DNA of 19,362 bases from Deltaproteobacteria bacterium (GTDB lineage: Bacteria > Desulfobacterota > Desulfobacteria > Desulfobacterales > JAABPS01), in assembly GCA_019309685.1 (NCBI GenBank), contig JAFDFT010000006.1, positions 1-19,362 of the forward strand, read 5' to 3'. How positions within the stretch are numbered: position 1 is the first letter of the stretch; each line of letters opens with the position of its first letter. A program made the position numbers and the translations under genes. Shown here in pieces: positions 1-7,368 of this stretch. Below the pieces are notes generated by a model. That model saw only the letters and a list, made by a program, of their open reading frames with translations, ran no database searches and was not told where the DNA came from.

Positions 1-515
1 TTCATAAATCTTGTAAAACAGCGGTCTTCCTTTTTTGGGCTACTTCATCTAATTCATTTGTATATATTCAACCAGTTTGTTTACTTCATATATAATTGAA
101 TGGAACAAATTCGCAGAGTTTATCTGCAATGTTTATTTAGCAGAAAGCTTCTTATGAAAAATATTGATAAATCAAGGTATTCAAATCACAGACTTCATTA
201 AAAAACAACAAATTCATTGTTTTAGATGATCAATTAAAAACTTAAGGATTTCATGTAAAAACAATGGGATTTTCGACAATACGCCCAGGATTCAAGTGGG
301 GTTGGGTTTCGTTTCGATCAGTCTAAGCTGTAAAAAACAAATAGTTCCTGAACCTACTCATAATAATTAAAGAGATTCCGTTAGCAGACCCATTCTCTCT
401 GCTTGCTGGGAGACAAACCACAAATTATGATGGAATAATTTATTAAATATGATATGAAAACATTTTAGATTTAAAAAATATCAATAAACCAGAAGATTTA
501 GGAAGGATCATTTTA
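1..515. other. AT-rich non-coding stretch at the window start
   Basis: No intact gene is visible. The sequence is strongly AT-rich and all six frames are broken by frequent stops. The only hints of former coding are two short minus-strand readings between about 2 and 140 in different frames, which look helical and charged but cannot be tied to a family. The last 100 bases hold the likely promoter and ribosome binding site of the MoxR gene. Confidence 0.6.
403..431 (+). promoter_or_regulatory. candidate sigma-70 promoter for the MoxR/VWA pair
   Basis: A TTGCTG box (403-408) lies 17 bases before TATGAT (426-431), about 85 bases upstream of the MoxR start codon. The -10 matches consensus at five of six positions and the -35 only at TTG. 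In such AT-rich DNA chance matches are likely, so this is a candidate only. Confidence 0.3.
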
Positions 516-1424
516 ATGGAATTTAACAGTGTTGAACATGTTCAAGAGACATTAGAAAAAGCTGAATATATTTCCTCTAAATCAATTGCTACCGTTGTAT
601 ATCTGGCGGGTGCAACAAATAAGCCGATTTTAGTTGAAGGGCCGGCGGGTGTGGGAAAGACAGAGCTGTCAAAAGCAGTGGCACGCGGTCTTGGGCGTGA
701 ACTGATCCGCATGCAGTGTTATGAAGGGCTGGACGAAGCTAAAGCGCTGTATGAGTGGGAGTACGCCAAACAGCTCTTATATACCCAGATGGTAAAGGAA
801 AAGATAAAGGATGTGATTTCGGATGCTCATTCATTGCCTGACGCTGTAGACAGGATCGCGGAACAGGATGACGCTTTTTTTTCTGAACGGTTTATTCAAT
901 ACAGACCATTGCTTCAGGCAATCTGTTCGGAACAGCCGGTTGTTCTGCTGATTGACGAAGTGGACAAATCAGACCCGGAATTTGAAGCGTTTTTGCTGGA
1001 GATATTGAGCGATTATCAAGTAACTATTCCGGAAATCGGTACCAAAAAAGCGGTAAATATCCCCTTTGTATTTTTAACGTCCAATGATTCCAGAGATATG
1101 AGTGACGCGTTAAAGCGCCGATGTATCCACCTGTATATTGACTATCCGGATAGAGAACTTGAATTGAAGGTTGTCAAAATGAAGACGCCAGGCATAGAGG
1201 AAACGCTCATGGAGCAACTGGTGGATGCCATTCGCGGAATCCGGGATCTGGACTTGAAAAAGAAACCCTGTATATCCGAAACCCTGGATTGGGCGCAATC
1301 CCTCATGGTGCTTCAGGTCAAGGATTTGTCACCGGATATTATTACAGAGACGTTAAGTGTGATCTGCAAGTATCGGGCGGACGCGGACAGGGTACTGGAA
1401 AACATGGAAAAGATTGTTCAATAA
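516..1424 (+). CDS. MoxR-family AAA+ ATPase, CoxD-like
   Basis: A 302-residue cytosolic AAA+ ATPase. The Walker A loop GPAGVGKT is at residues 42-49 and Walker B VVLLIDE at 142-148. A sensor-1 stretch FVFLTSND lies near 182-189, followed by the ALKRRC arginine motif. The MQCYEGLDE segment after Walker A and the 70-residue stretch before Walker B are typical of the CoxD-like branch of MoxR proteins. Members of this family work with VWA-domain partners to remodel or insert metal into a client enzyme (CoxD/CoxE with CO dehydrogenase, NorQ/NorD, CbbQ/CbbO). The start has a good ribosome site, GGAAGGA eight bases upstream. The VWA partner follows 221 bases downstream, an unusually wide gap. No client enzyme is in the window, so the target is unknown. 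Confidence 0.9.
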   Translation: MEFNSVEHVQETLEKAEYISSKSIATVVYLAGATNKPILVEGPAGVGKTELSKAVARGLGRELIRMQCYEGLDEAKALYEWEYAKQLLYTQMVKEKIKDVISDAHSLPDAVDRIAEQDDAFFSERFIQYRPLLQAICSEQPVVLLIDEVDKSDPEFEAFLLEILSDYQVTIPEIGTKKAVNIPFVFLTSNDSRDMSDALKRRCIHLYIDYPDRELELKVVKMKTPGIEETLMEQLVDAIRGIRDLDLKKKPCISETLDWAQSLMVLQVKDLSPDIITETLSVICKYRADADRVLENMEKIVQ

Positions 1425-1497
1425 TCCTAACCCGGACAAACCGAAATCAAAATAAAAATATCATTGATGCACTAACGTTTGAGTCATAGAGAGAAAG

Positions 1498-1570
1498 ATG
1501 CTTGATTCAGGATGCTTGATGTTAGATTAAATAACGTATTTTCCTTAAGACCAGCATCCAGCATCAGGCA
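1498..1570. repeat. imperfect inverted repeat between the MoxR and VWA genes
   Basis: The left arm (1499-1518, beginning TGCTTGATTC) pairs with the right arm (1551-1570, CCAGCATCCAGCATCAGGCA) at about 16 of 20 positions across a 32-base loop. The left arm also holds a tandem GATGCTTGAT (1498-1507 and 1511-1520). There is no T tract, so it looks more like a REP-type intergenic palindrome than a terminator, although an attenuating hairpin between the two genes is possible. Confidence 0.5.
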
Positions 1571-1645
1571 CACAGGGGCTTCACAAGGTTTAATATAAAT
1601 ATATTGCCTAGAAAACGCGAAAATTTGAATTAAGAAACTAATATC

Positions 1646-3028
1646 ATGGTCAACCTCATTTTACGATTTGTGTCCTGTTCAAGAGGGGCAGGCTTAAGAG
1701 CTTCTACCTCAGAAGTTCTGGACTGTTTCCATCAGCTTCAACTGGTAGACGTGACAGATGAGTCTCAGTTTAGGGCGGTGCTTCGGGCAAACTTTGCAAA
1801 AAATCTCAGGGAACAAAGCAAATTTGACCATTTATATCATCTATTCTTTAAAGAACTCCGAGAAGATGAAAGTATCGCCCATTCCAGTGTCCTGGCCGAC
1901 AGGATGGATGAAATTCTTAAATTCCTGAAAAAAAAATTTGATGAAGAGGAAGGATTTACTCCCGTTCTGGACTTTTTAGCAGGCGACCCTTTTGAATTTT
2001 TACAGGATTTGCGACGGATCATGACCGAAGGAGAAGGGCAGTATCAGGGAATTGGCGCCAACTTGGGGCCGGTGACACGAAGACTTGAAGTTATGCTCAG
2101 ACTCAATGCGGTAAGGGGGGCGCTCACGCAATACATGGAGAAAAACCGGATGCGGATCGACTGGGAAGACCGTCGGGACCTTCTAGCGCATTATAATGAC
2201 CGGCTGGAAACCGCACGCGATCTTTTAACCCGGGATCAACGGGTGCAAAGCAGCGGGCTTGAGAAAGTAACTGTTTATGACAACAAGCTGGGCCGGTTGG
2301 GAGAAATCCCTTTTATTTCTCTGACGCAAAGAGAGATAGATGAAATGCGCGATGTTGTTGAGAAACTGGTGCGAAAGCTCAAAGACAAGGTAAGCCTCCG
2401 GCATTCAAGAAAGAACAGCGGTGTACTGGATGTAAAAAAGACCCTGCGAAAGTCCGCCAAATATAATGGCGTTCCCATTGAAATTGTATTTAAAAACCGC
2501 CCGCCTAGAAAAGGGAAGGTCGTCACCTTGTGTGATGTGTCCAACTCCGTATGGTCCGCTGCCAAGTTTATGCTGAATATGCTTTACTCCCTGCAGGAAT
2601 GCTTTACTAAAGTGCGCAGCTTTGTGTTTGTGGCAGGCCTGGCAGAAGTAACCAAAGTCTTTGAGGACAACGAAGGAAGCAAAGCGGTTGACAAGGCTTT
2701 AAATGAGGCGGACATTGAATATGGCGCGCCCACAGATTACGGTCTGACATTTCGCCATTTTAAAAGAGAATATATGGACGCCTTAAATAAAAAGACAACG
2801 CTGATCATCATCGGTGATGGGCGCTCTAATTATACAAATCCGGAAGCAGAGATCCTGGGCGAGATGAAGGAAAGATGCAGAAGGGTTATATGGCTAAACC
2901 CTGAAACCAAACGTTTCTGGTACACGGGAGACAGTGAAATGAAAACGTATGAGCCATACTGTAACCAACTGCGGCAGTGTCAAAATCTCAACCAGCTCGT
3001 TGATTTTATAGAAGACTTGGTATTATAA
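1646..3028 (+). CDS. VWA domain-containing CoxE-like protein
   Basis: A 460-residue soluble protein. The N-terminal part reads as the CoxE-type helical region (GAGLRASTSEVLDCF near the start). The C-terminal third is a von Willebrand A domain with a complete-looking MIDAS metal site: DVSNS at residues 297-301, Thr363 in APTDYG, and a GDGRSN aspartate near 392. CoxE-like proteins partner a MoxR ATPase such as the one just upstream and bind the client through the VWA domain. The start was chosen because family homology begins within the first residues. The ribosome site is weak, only AAGAAA-like, and the 221-base gap after the ATPase contains a palindrome, so expression may not be strictly coupled. 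No transmembrane segment is evident. The role in metal insertion or remodelling is inferred from the family. Confidence 0.87.
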   Translation: MVNLILRFVSCSRGAGLRASTSEVLDCFHQLQLVDVTDESQFRAVLRANFAKNLREQSKFDHLYHLFFKELREDESIAHSSVLADRMDEILKFLKKKFDEEEGFTPVLDFLAGDPFEFLQDLRRIMTEGEGQYQGIGANLGPVTRRLEVMLRLNAVRGALTQYMEKNRMRIDWEDRRDLLAHYNDRLETARDLLTRDQRVQSSGLEKVTVYDNKLGRLGEIPFISLTQREIDEMRDVVEKLVRKLKDKVSLRHSRKNSGVLDVKKTLRKSAKYNGVPIEIVFKNRPPRKGKVVTLCDVSNSVWSAAKFMLNMLYSLQECFTKVRSFVFVAGLAEVTKVFEDNEGSKAVDKALNEADIEYGAPTDYGLTFRHFKREYMDALNKKTTLIIIGDGRSNYTNPEAEILGEMKERCRRVIWLNPETKRFWYTGDSEMKTYEPYCNQLRQCQNLNQLVDFIEDLVL

Positions 3029-3053
3029 AAATGCGGGCTGCAGGCGAGAGGCA

Positions 3054-3228
3054 AGTAAATAGTGATGGTTTCGTAAAAAATGAAAAACTTGACTTTTTAC
3101 GAACGTTTTAAGTATCAGGTTTTACGTTTTAAGTAGTTGTAATAAATTCAAAACTGAATCACCTAACACCTAAAACATAAAACGTGATGGATTCGGCTTT
3201 TTACGAATTCATCAATAGTAAATAGTGA
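3054..3228. repeat. nested palindromic repeat element flanked by 12-bp direct repeats
   Basis: The outer arms are GTGATGGTTTCGTAAAAA (3062-3079) and TTTTTACGAATTCATCA (3198-3214), pairing at about 15 of 18 positions. An inner pair, 3114-3136 against 3167-3188 (ATCAGGTTTTACG type), pairs at about 19 of 22. A further TTTTTACGAA lies at 3094-3103. The identical 12-mer AGTAAATAGTGA stands at 3054-3065 and 3217-3228, just at or overlapping the ends. This looks like a small non-autonomous mobile or REP-like element. It carries no gene and fills most of the space between the VWA and ligase genes. Confidence 0.6.
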
Positions 3229-3323
3229 GTAGAATCAATTGATTTGAGCGTGGTGAAGTAATCTCAAATTCAAATATTTAGGTTGCTACATCGATTTGCG
3301 TCGTTTCCCGCAATGATATTTTG

Positions 3324-3354
3324 GAGACAGCCTTATTCTCTTTTACGTTATAAT
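3324..3354 (+). promoter_or_regulatory. candidate promoter of the acyl-CoA ligase gene
   Basis: A perfect TATAAT (3349-3354) sits 33 bases before the start codon. The best -35 is GAGACA (3324-3329) with a 19-base spacer, which is weak. About 55 bases further up, TTTGAG (3243-3248) and CTCAAA (3263-3268) form an inverted repeat separated by 14 bases that could be an operator half-site pair or chance. Confidence 0.3.
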
Positions 3355-3387
3355 AATTTGAATGCATACAGGGAAAAGGAGGTAGTG

Positions 3388-5034
3388 ATGACCTACAAAA
3401 AGATCGAGCGCACCCCGTCTGCCCATTACTTTCCATTGCTGATCAAAAACATTCTGGAGTCTTCACAGGTTCTGGCGCCAAACCAGGAAATCGTTTACCG
3501 TGACACATTAAGATATACTTACAAAATTCTGGCAGATCGCATTGCCAGACTTGCCAATGCGCTGACAACGCTGGGCGTGAAACCGGGTGACACGGTTGCG
3601 GTTATGGACTGGGACACGAATCGATATTTTGAATGTTTTTTCGCGATACCCATGATGGGTGCTGTGCTGCACACAATTAATATCAGGCTTTCCCCTGAGC
3701 AGATCCTTTATACAATCAATCACGCCAAAGATGATGTAATCCTTATTAACGCGGAATTTTTCCCGCTCCTGGAACCGGTCAAAGATCAAATAAAAACAGT
3801 CAAGAAGTTTATCCTGTTAAAGGATGACGACAACATGCCGGAAACAGGGCTGGTAATGGACGGAGAGTATGAAGAGCTGCTGTCGCAAGGCGGTTCGGAT
3901 TATGATTTTCCTGAATTTGACGAAGATACCATGGCAACAACCTTTTATACTACCGGCACCACCGGATTGCCCAAAGGGGTTTATTTCAGCCACCGCCAGA
4001 TAGTTCTTCATACCCTTGGCGCCGCGGCAGGTTTTTCCGGAATAAAGTCCCAGGCGCACCTGACTTCAGAAGATGTGTATATGCCCATTACTCCCATGTT
4101 TCATGTTCACGCATGGGGCTTTCCTTATTTTTTTACCATGATTGGAGCTAAGCAGATCTATATCGGCCGTTATGAACCGGAATTAATTTTAAAACTGATC
4201 AAAAAGGAAAACGTGACTTTTTCCCATTGTGTCCCCACTATTCTTCACATGATGCTAAACTCGCCGGACATAAAAGATGTAGATCTGTCTAATTGGCAGG
4301 TGATCATCGGCGGTGCCGCGCTGCCCAAGGCGCTCTGCAAACAGGCACTGGATCTGGGTGTTAATATATATGCGGGTTATGGTATGTCAGAAACCTGCCC
4401 CATGCTGACCGGACCGAAGTTAAAACCTGAGACGCTGGCGCTTGAACCGGAAAAACAGGTGGAGGCCCGTTGCAGAACCGGGCTGCCCGCACCGCTGGTC
4501 AACCTTCGGATCATAGACAGTAAAGGAAATCCTTTACCCCATGACGGAAATGCTACAGGAGAAGTGGTTGTCCGGTCGCCGTGGCTGACTCAGGGATACA
4601 CGGATGATCCGGAGCGAAGCGAGGAGCTATGGGATGGTGGATGGCTTCACACCGGTGACATCGGATACGTTGATTATGAGGGTTGTCTGCAAATCACTGA
4701 CAGGATGAAAGATGTAATTAAGACGGGCGGCGAATGGATTTCCTCTCTTGAGCTTGAAGATATTATCAGCCAGCATGAAGCGGTCAGTGAAGCCGTGGCC
4801 ATTGGTGTTCCGGATGATAAATGGGGTGAGAGGCCCATGTGCATTATCGTTCTAAAAGATAATTACAAAGGAAAAGTGGATACGGATGAATTGAAGCAAT
4901 TCGTTATGAAATATGTTGAAGACGGTACCATACCCAAATACGGAGTGCCGGACAAAATTGTTTTTACAGATACAATCCCCAAAACAAGTGTGGGTAAAAT
5001 GGATAAGAAGGTATTGCGAGAGCAATATAATTAG
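3388..5034 (+). CDS. medium-chain fatty acid--CoA ligase, AlkK-like AMP-binding enzyme
   Basis: An ATP-dependent acyl-CoA synthetase (acid + ATP + CoA to acyl-CoA + AMP + PPi) of 548 residues, the usual AlkK length of about 550. Family motifs are all present: the phosphate loop TTGTTGLPKG at residues 188-197, YGMSET at 331-336, TGD at 422-424, and the C-terminal PKTSVGK whose Lys537 is the adenylation lysine. The start at 3388 was chosen over an in-frame ATG at 3283 because AAGGAGG lies five bases upstream and family homology begins at MTYKKIERTP. The overall pattern resembles medium-chain AlkK proteins more than long-chain FadD, so the substrate is probably a medium-length or branched acid. 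It precedes the carboxylase operon on the same strand but is separated from it by 578 bases and a hairpin. It may supply that pathway with its CoA ester; this is inference. Confidence 0.9.
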   Translation: MTYKKIERTPSAHYFPLLIKNILESSQVLAPNQEIVYRDTLRYTYKILADRIARLANALTTLGVKPGDTVAVMDWDTNRYFECFFAIPMMGAVLHTINIRLSPEQILYTINHAKDDVILINAEFFPLLEPVKDQIKTVKKFILLKDDDNMPETGLVMDGEYEELLSQGGSDYDFPEFDEDTMATTFYTTGTTGLPKGVYFSHRQIVLHTLGAAAGFSGIKSQAHLTSEDVYMPITPMFHVHAWGFPYFFTMIGAKQIYIGRYEPELILKLIKKENVTFSHCVPTILHMMLNSPDIKDVDLSNWQVIIGGAALPKALCKQALDLGVNIYAGYGMSETCPMLTGPKLKPETLALEPEKQVEARCRTGLPAPLVNLRIIDSKGNPLPHDGNATGEVVVRSPWLTQGYTDDPERSEELWDGGWLHTGDIGYVDYEGCLQITDRMKDVIKTGGEWISSLELEDIISQHEAVSEAVAIGVPDDKWGERPMCIIVLKDNYKGKVDTDELKQFVMKYVEDGTIPKYGVPDKIVFTDTIPKTSVGKMDKKVLREQYN

Positions 5035-5058
5035 TTTCCATCCATAAATGGCCCTTTT
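5030..5058 (+). repeat. 29-bp dispersed repeat, copy A, starting at the ligase stop codon
   Basis: This stretch begins ATTAGTTTCCATCCA, continues with TAAATGGC, and is 25/29 identical to 15281-15309. In both copies the repeat starts at a TAG stop codon. Copy B is the left end of a longer structured element. Copy A appears to be only the left part of the same family. Confidence 0.6.
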
Positions 5059-5108
5059 GGCTCAATTTCTGTGTCCCCGATGGGCGGGATCTTCGACAGG
5101 CTCAAATT

Positions 5109-5138
5109 TTAATCCGCCACCGAACTTTGGCGGATTAA
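5109..5138. terminator. perfect 11-bp hairpin downstream of the acyl-CoA ligase
   Basis: TTAATCCGCCA (5109-5119) and TGGCGGATTAA (5128-5138) are exact reverse complements around an 8-base loop, 75 bases after the ligase stop. The stem is stable, but it is not followed by a true T tract. It could be a weak or bidirectional terminator, an mRNA 3' end stabiliser, or a repeat palindrome. Confidence 0.45.
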
Positions 5139-5409
5139 TCCTCGAAATACTCAATGTATGGATGCCTGCCCCGTAAGTCTGGAAGATCGTACGGGGTGGT
5201 TAAAATTATCGCCTTCCTTGAAATTGAACAAAAATTGCTCATTTCTGGACTGGAAACATATTTTGGGGTTATATTAATGATGGGATTCAATTTTTTTATT
5301 AAGCTTTCTGTCGATAACGGATCGTTTCCAGTGGTTTGGTATTGTTAAGGTAAACGTCCGGGAATGCCAAAAGGTACAGTTTGATGTAGCTATGTCCGAT
5401 AAAATAGAC

Positions 5410-5458
5410 TTGACAAAAACAGCCAGGTAATATTTACTAACCTTAGCAACTTTATAAT
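5410..5458 (+). promoter_or_regulatory. candidate promoter elements of the carboxylase operon
   Basis: A consensus TTGACA (5410-5415) is followed after 17 bases by TTTACT (5433-5438), a 4/6 match to the -10 box. A perfect TATAAT (5453-5458) lies further on without a good -35 at the right distance. Either could start the operon transcript about 150-200 bases before the first reading frame. Confidence 0.35.
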
Positions 5459-5531
5459 ATTTTTTATTTAATTTTTTCAATATATTATAACAGTAAGGAC
5501 TGTTTACCTAATCACTGAATCATAATTATTT

Positions 5532-5545
5532 TGAACGTACGCTCA
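5532..5545. promoter_or_regulatory. 14-bp palindrome, possible TetR-family operator
   Basis: TGAACGTACGCTCA matches its own reverse complement at 12 of 14 positions. Its half-sites, TGAACG and the complement of CGCTCA, have the AACG-type core seen in operators of several TetR repressors of acyl-CoA and phenylacetate genes. It lies between the candidate promoter and the operon's first reading frame, where a repressor would act. No regulator gene is in the window, so the binding protein is unknown. Confidence 0.4.
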
Positions 5546-5612
5546 TATTGTGAATTGATTGGGAATTCATTGAAATCTAATTCGAAATATACACTTATCC
5601 AAAGAGTCAGCC

Positions 5613-5777
5613 ATGTCGCCGATTAAGGAGGGACTGGAAAGGAGTTTTGATATGGACCTGAAAGAAGTCCTCGAACGGGAGGCATCCCATCAGGCCATTA
5701 GGTTTCAATCAAGCGACCTTAAAGAAGCGGTTAGCCGTTTCCTGAAATCAAGGGGTAAAAAGAAGAAAAAACAATAG
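5613..5777 (+). CDS. micro-ORF matching the C-terminal tail of an enoyl-CoA hydratase
   Basis: This frame encodes 54 residues from the ATG at 5613, or 41 from the ATG at 5652. The latter has AAAGGAG (5638-5644) seven bases upstream and is the better translation start. The peptide (EGLERSFDMDLKEVL, then EASHQAIRFQSSDLKEAVS) reads like the last 45 residues of a crotonase-fold hydratase: the helix with RSxDMDL, then E-x3-Q-x3-F-x-S-x-D-x-K-E and a basic tail. The frame is closed upstream by a TGA at 5571 and nothing upstream resembles the crotonase core. It is therefore either the relic of a deleted hydratase gene or a retained small protein at the head of the operon. It ends 16 bases before CT1, which has its own AAGGAG site. 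The tail is very lysine-rich (GKKKKKQ). It does not resemble the acyl-CoA carboxylase epsilon subunit of actinobacteria. Confidence 0.55.
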   Translation: MSPIKEGLERSFDMDLKEVLEREASHQAIRFQSSDLKEAVSRFLKSRGKKKKKQ

Positions 5778-5793
5778 GTTAAGGAGAAAAAGT

Positions 5794-7344
5794 ATGGGAC
5801 AATGGATGGATGGTTATCTGGAGAGGCTTGAAAAGAGCCGCCAGGAATGCATGGACGCAGGCGGAAAGGAACGAATTGAAGTTCAGCACAGCCTTGGGAA
5901 GCTTACGGCCCGTGAGAGGATAGAACATCTGGTAGATCCGGGGACATTTGAAGACATCGGCTCCCAGGTAAGGGATACACGCCAGTCTTTTGGTGAAGGG
6001 GGAAAACTAAACCCGGCTGACGGTGTATCCATGGGTTTTGGTAAGGTAAACGGACGGACCGTAATGGTATATTCCGTTGACTTTACGATTATGTCCGGAT
6101 CCATAGGTGATCAGGGTGTATGGAAGATTGCTGAATTGATACAAATGGCCGGTCAGGAGCAGATCCCCGTTATCGGAATGATAGACTCGGCGGGTTCCAG
6201 GATCAGTTTTGATAAGGGTGCTGTTGGTTTGAACGGTATGGGGCGGCTGGTGAGGAATTACTGCCTTTATTCCGGCATTATTCCGAAGATAACGCTTCTT
6301 CTCGGGCCATGTACGGGACCCATGGCGCAAATCCCGGTGTTGTCGGACTTTTTGATCATCAACGAGAAGACAGGGTTTTTGTGGTTGGGTGGAGACATAG
6401 AATCCGAAGACGCGGGTACTGCCGAGTTCCATATGGAAAAGAGCGGCCAGTGCGATCTCATCGCGGACAGTGATGAGAAGGCAATCGACCTTGCAAAGCA
6501 GCTTCTTGATTTCATACCGCAGAACTGCTGGGAGAAGCCCGCGATCATTGAGTCGACGGATGATCCTGAAAGAAAGGACGATGCCCTGCTGGATGTCATG
6601 CCGGATAATCCAAAATTTACATACGATATGCGCGAAGTCATCGAATTGATCGTTGACAACGGAGATTTCTTCGAGCTGAAAGAAGAGTTTGCTCCTAATC
6701 TGGTTACAGGACTTGCAAGGTTTGACGGTATGGTTGCCGGTATTGCCGCCAGTAATCCGGAAGAGCTCAGTGGTATCATGGAACCGGATTCTTCGGATAA
6801 ATATGACAGGTTTATGATGTTTTTAGACGCGTTTAATATCCCGCTGATAACCATGTCGGACACCACTGCCTATCCGCCGGGTGATAAATGGGAAAGGATG
6901 GGCGTAATCAGACATGGGGCAAAAAATCTACACGGATACTCTCACCTGACAAATCCCAAGGTAACGATTGTTTTGCGAAGATCATACGGCGGGTCAAACA
7001 TTACCATGGGCTGCAGCAAGATGGGGCCTGACTTCATATATGGCTGGCCAACAACAGAATTCGCACCTACCGGTCCGGAATCGATCGTTGAAGCCATATT
7101 CCATAAAGAGCTTGCCAAGGCAAAGGAAGACGGTAATTATGAAGAGGTTTACAATTCTTTTCTAATTCCGCTGAAAGAACAATTCAATGTTATGAACTTT
7201 GCCAAGTCTTTTACGACTTTTTACACCGTACATGAAGTAATCGATCCCAGGGAAACACGTCCGAGGATTATCAAGGCGCTTCGCGTCACGAGGAACAAAC
7301 GTGAGGAACTGCCGGAAAAGAATCGATTTATCAAACCTGCTTAG
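5794..7344 (+). CDS. acyl-CoA carboxyltransferase subunit CT1 (PccB-like), altered N-terminal site
   Basis: A 516-residue carboxyltransferase of the PccB/MccB family, with N- and C-terminal crotonase-like domains. Such subunits transfer carboxyl between biotin and acyl-CoA. The family start (ERIEVQHSLGKLTARERIE) and the C-terminal RHGAK and WP signatures are intact. The C-domain loop RRSYGGSNITM keeps Gly399-Gly400. The N-domain loop, normally GPCAGGAVYSP in PccB, reads GPCTGPMAQIP (171-181). Its second oxyanion Gly has become Pro176, which has no backbone NH to donate, and the following Ala and Tyr are changed as well. CT1 therefore probably supplies only its C domain to a working site, with CT2 supplying the N domain. 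AAGGAG stands seven bases before the start. CT2 follows after 24 bases, and the carrier and carboxylase are in the same operon. The substrate is unknown. Confidence 0.9.
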   Translation: MGQWMDGYLERLEKSRQECMDAGGKERIEVQHSLGKLTARERIEHLVDPGTFEDIGSQVRDTRQSFGEGGKLNPADGVSMGFGKVNGRTVMVYSVDFTIMSGSIGDQGVWKIAELIQMAGQEQIPVIGMIDSAGSRISFDKGAVGLNGMGRLVRNYCLYSGIIPKITLLLGPCTGPMAQIPVLSDFLIINEKTGFLWLGGDIESEDAGTAEFHMEKSGQCDLIADSDEKAIDLAKQLLDFIPQNCWEKPAIIESTDDPERKDDALLDVMPDNPKFTYDMREVIELIVDNGDFFELKEEFAPNLVTGLARFDGMVAGIAASNPEELSGIMEPDSSDKYDRFMMFLDAFNIPLITMSDTTAYPPGDKWERMGVIRHGAKNLHGYSHLTNPKVTIVLRRSYGGSNITMGCSKMGPDFIYGWPTTEFAPTGPESIVEAIFHKELAKAKEDGNYEEVYNSFLIPLKEQFNVMNFAKSFTTFYTVHEVIDPRETRPRIIKALRVTRNKREELPEKNRFIKPA

Positions 7345-7368
7345 CGCAATTGAAGGGAGTGTTACAAA

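Larger units (their letters stand above)
5035..5612. other. long intergenic region before the carboxylase operon
   Basis: No convincing gene lies here. The short open frames are AT-driven, lack ribosome sites and resemble no family. The region holds a repeat copy (5030-5058), a perfect hairpin (5109-5138), possible promoter elements (5410-5458) and a 14-bp palindrome (5532-5545). It separates the ligase from the carboxylase operon and is the likely control region of the latter. Confidence 0.6.

Noticed and set aside
1289..1489. 66-residue frame overlapping the 3' end of the MoxR gene
   Set aside because: It is an out-of-frame reading of conserved MoxR sequence running into the spacer, without its own ribosome site.
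516..3028. Part of a CO dehydrogenase (cox) cluster
   Set aside because: No molybdopterin, FAD or Fe-S subunit genes of that enzyme are present in the window; the resemblance is limited to the CoxD/CoxE chaperone families.
3054..3228. CRISPR array
   Set aside because: The repeats here are inverted and nested, with only two direct copies of a 12-mer and no regular spacing or spacers.
3283..3387. Upstream in-frame start for the acyl-CoA ligase
   Set aside because: The extra 35 residues do not look like any ligase N-terminus, there is no ribosome site at 3283, and a strong AAGGAGG stands just before 3388.
5154..5348. 64-residue open frame in the intergenic region
   Set aside because: AT-rich and hydrophobic, with no ribosome site and no similarity recognised; it overlaps an equally unconvincing minus-strand frame.
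6267..6866. 199-residue open frame on the minus strand inside CT1
   Set aside because: It is an antisense shadow of a strongly conserved carboxyltransferase gene. It is serine-rich, lacks a ribosome site and resembles no family.
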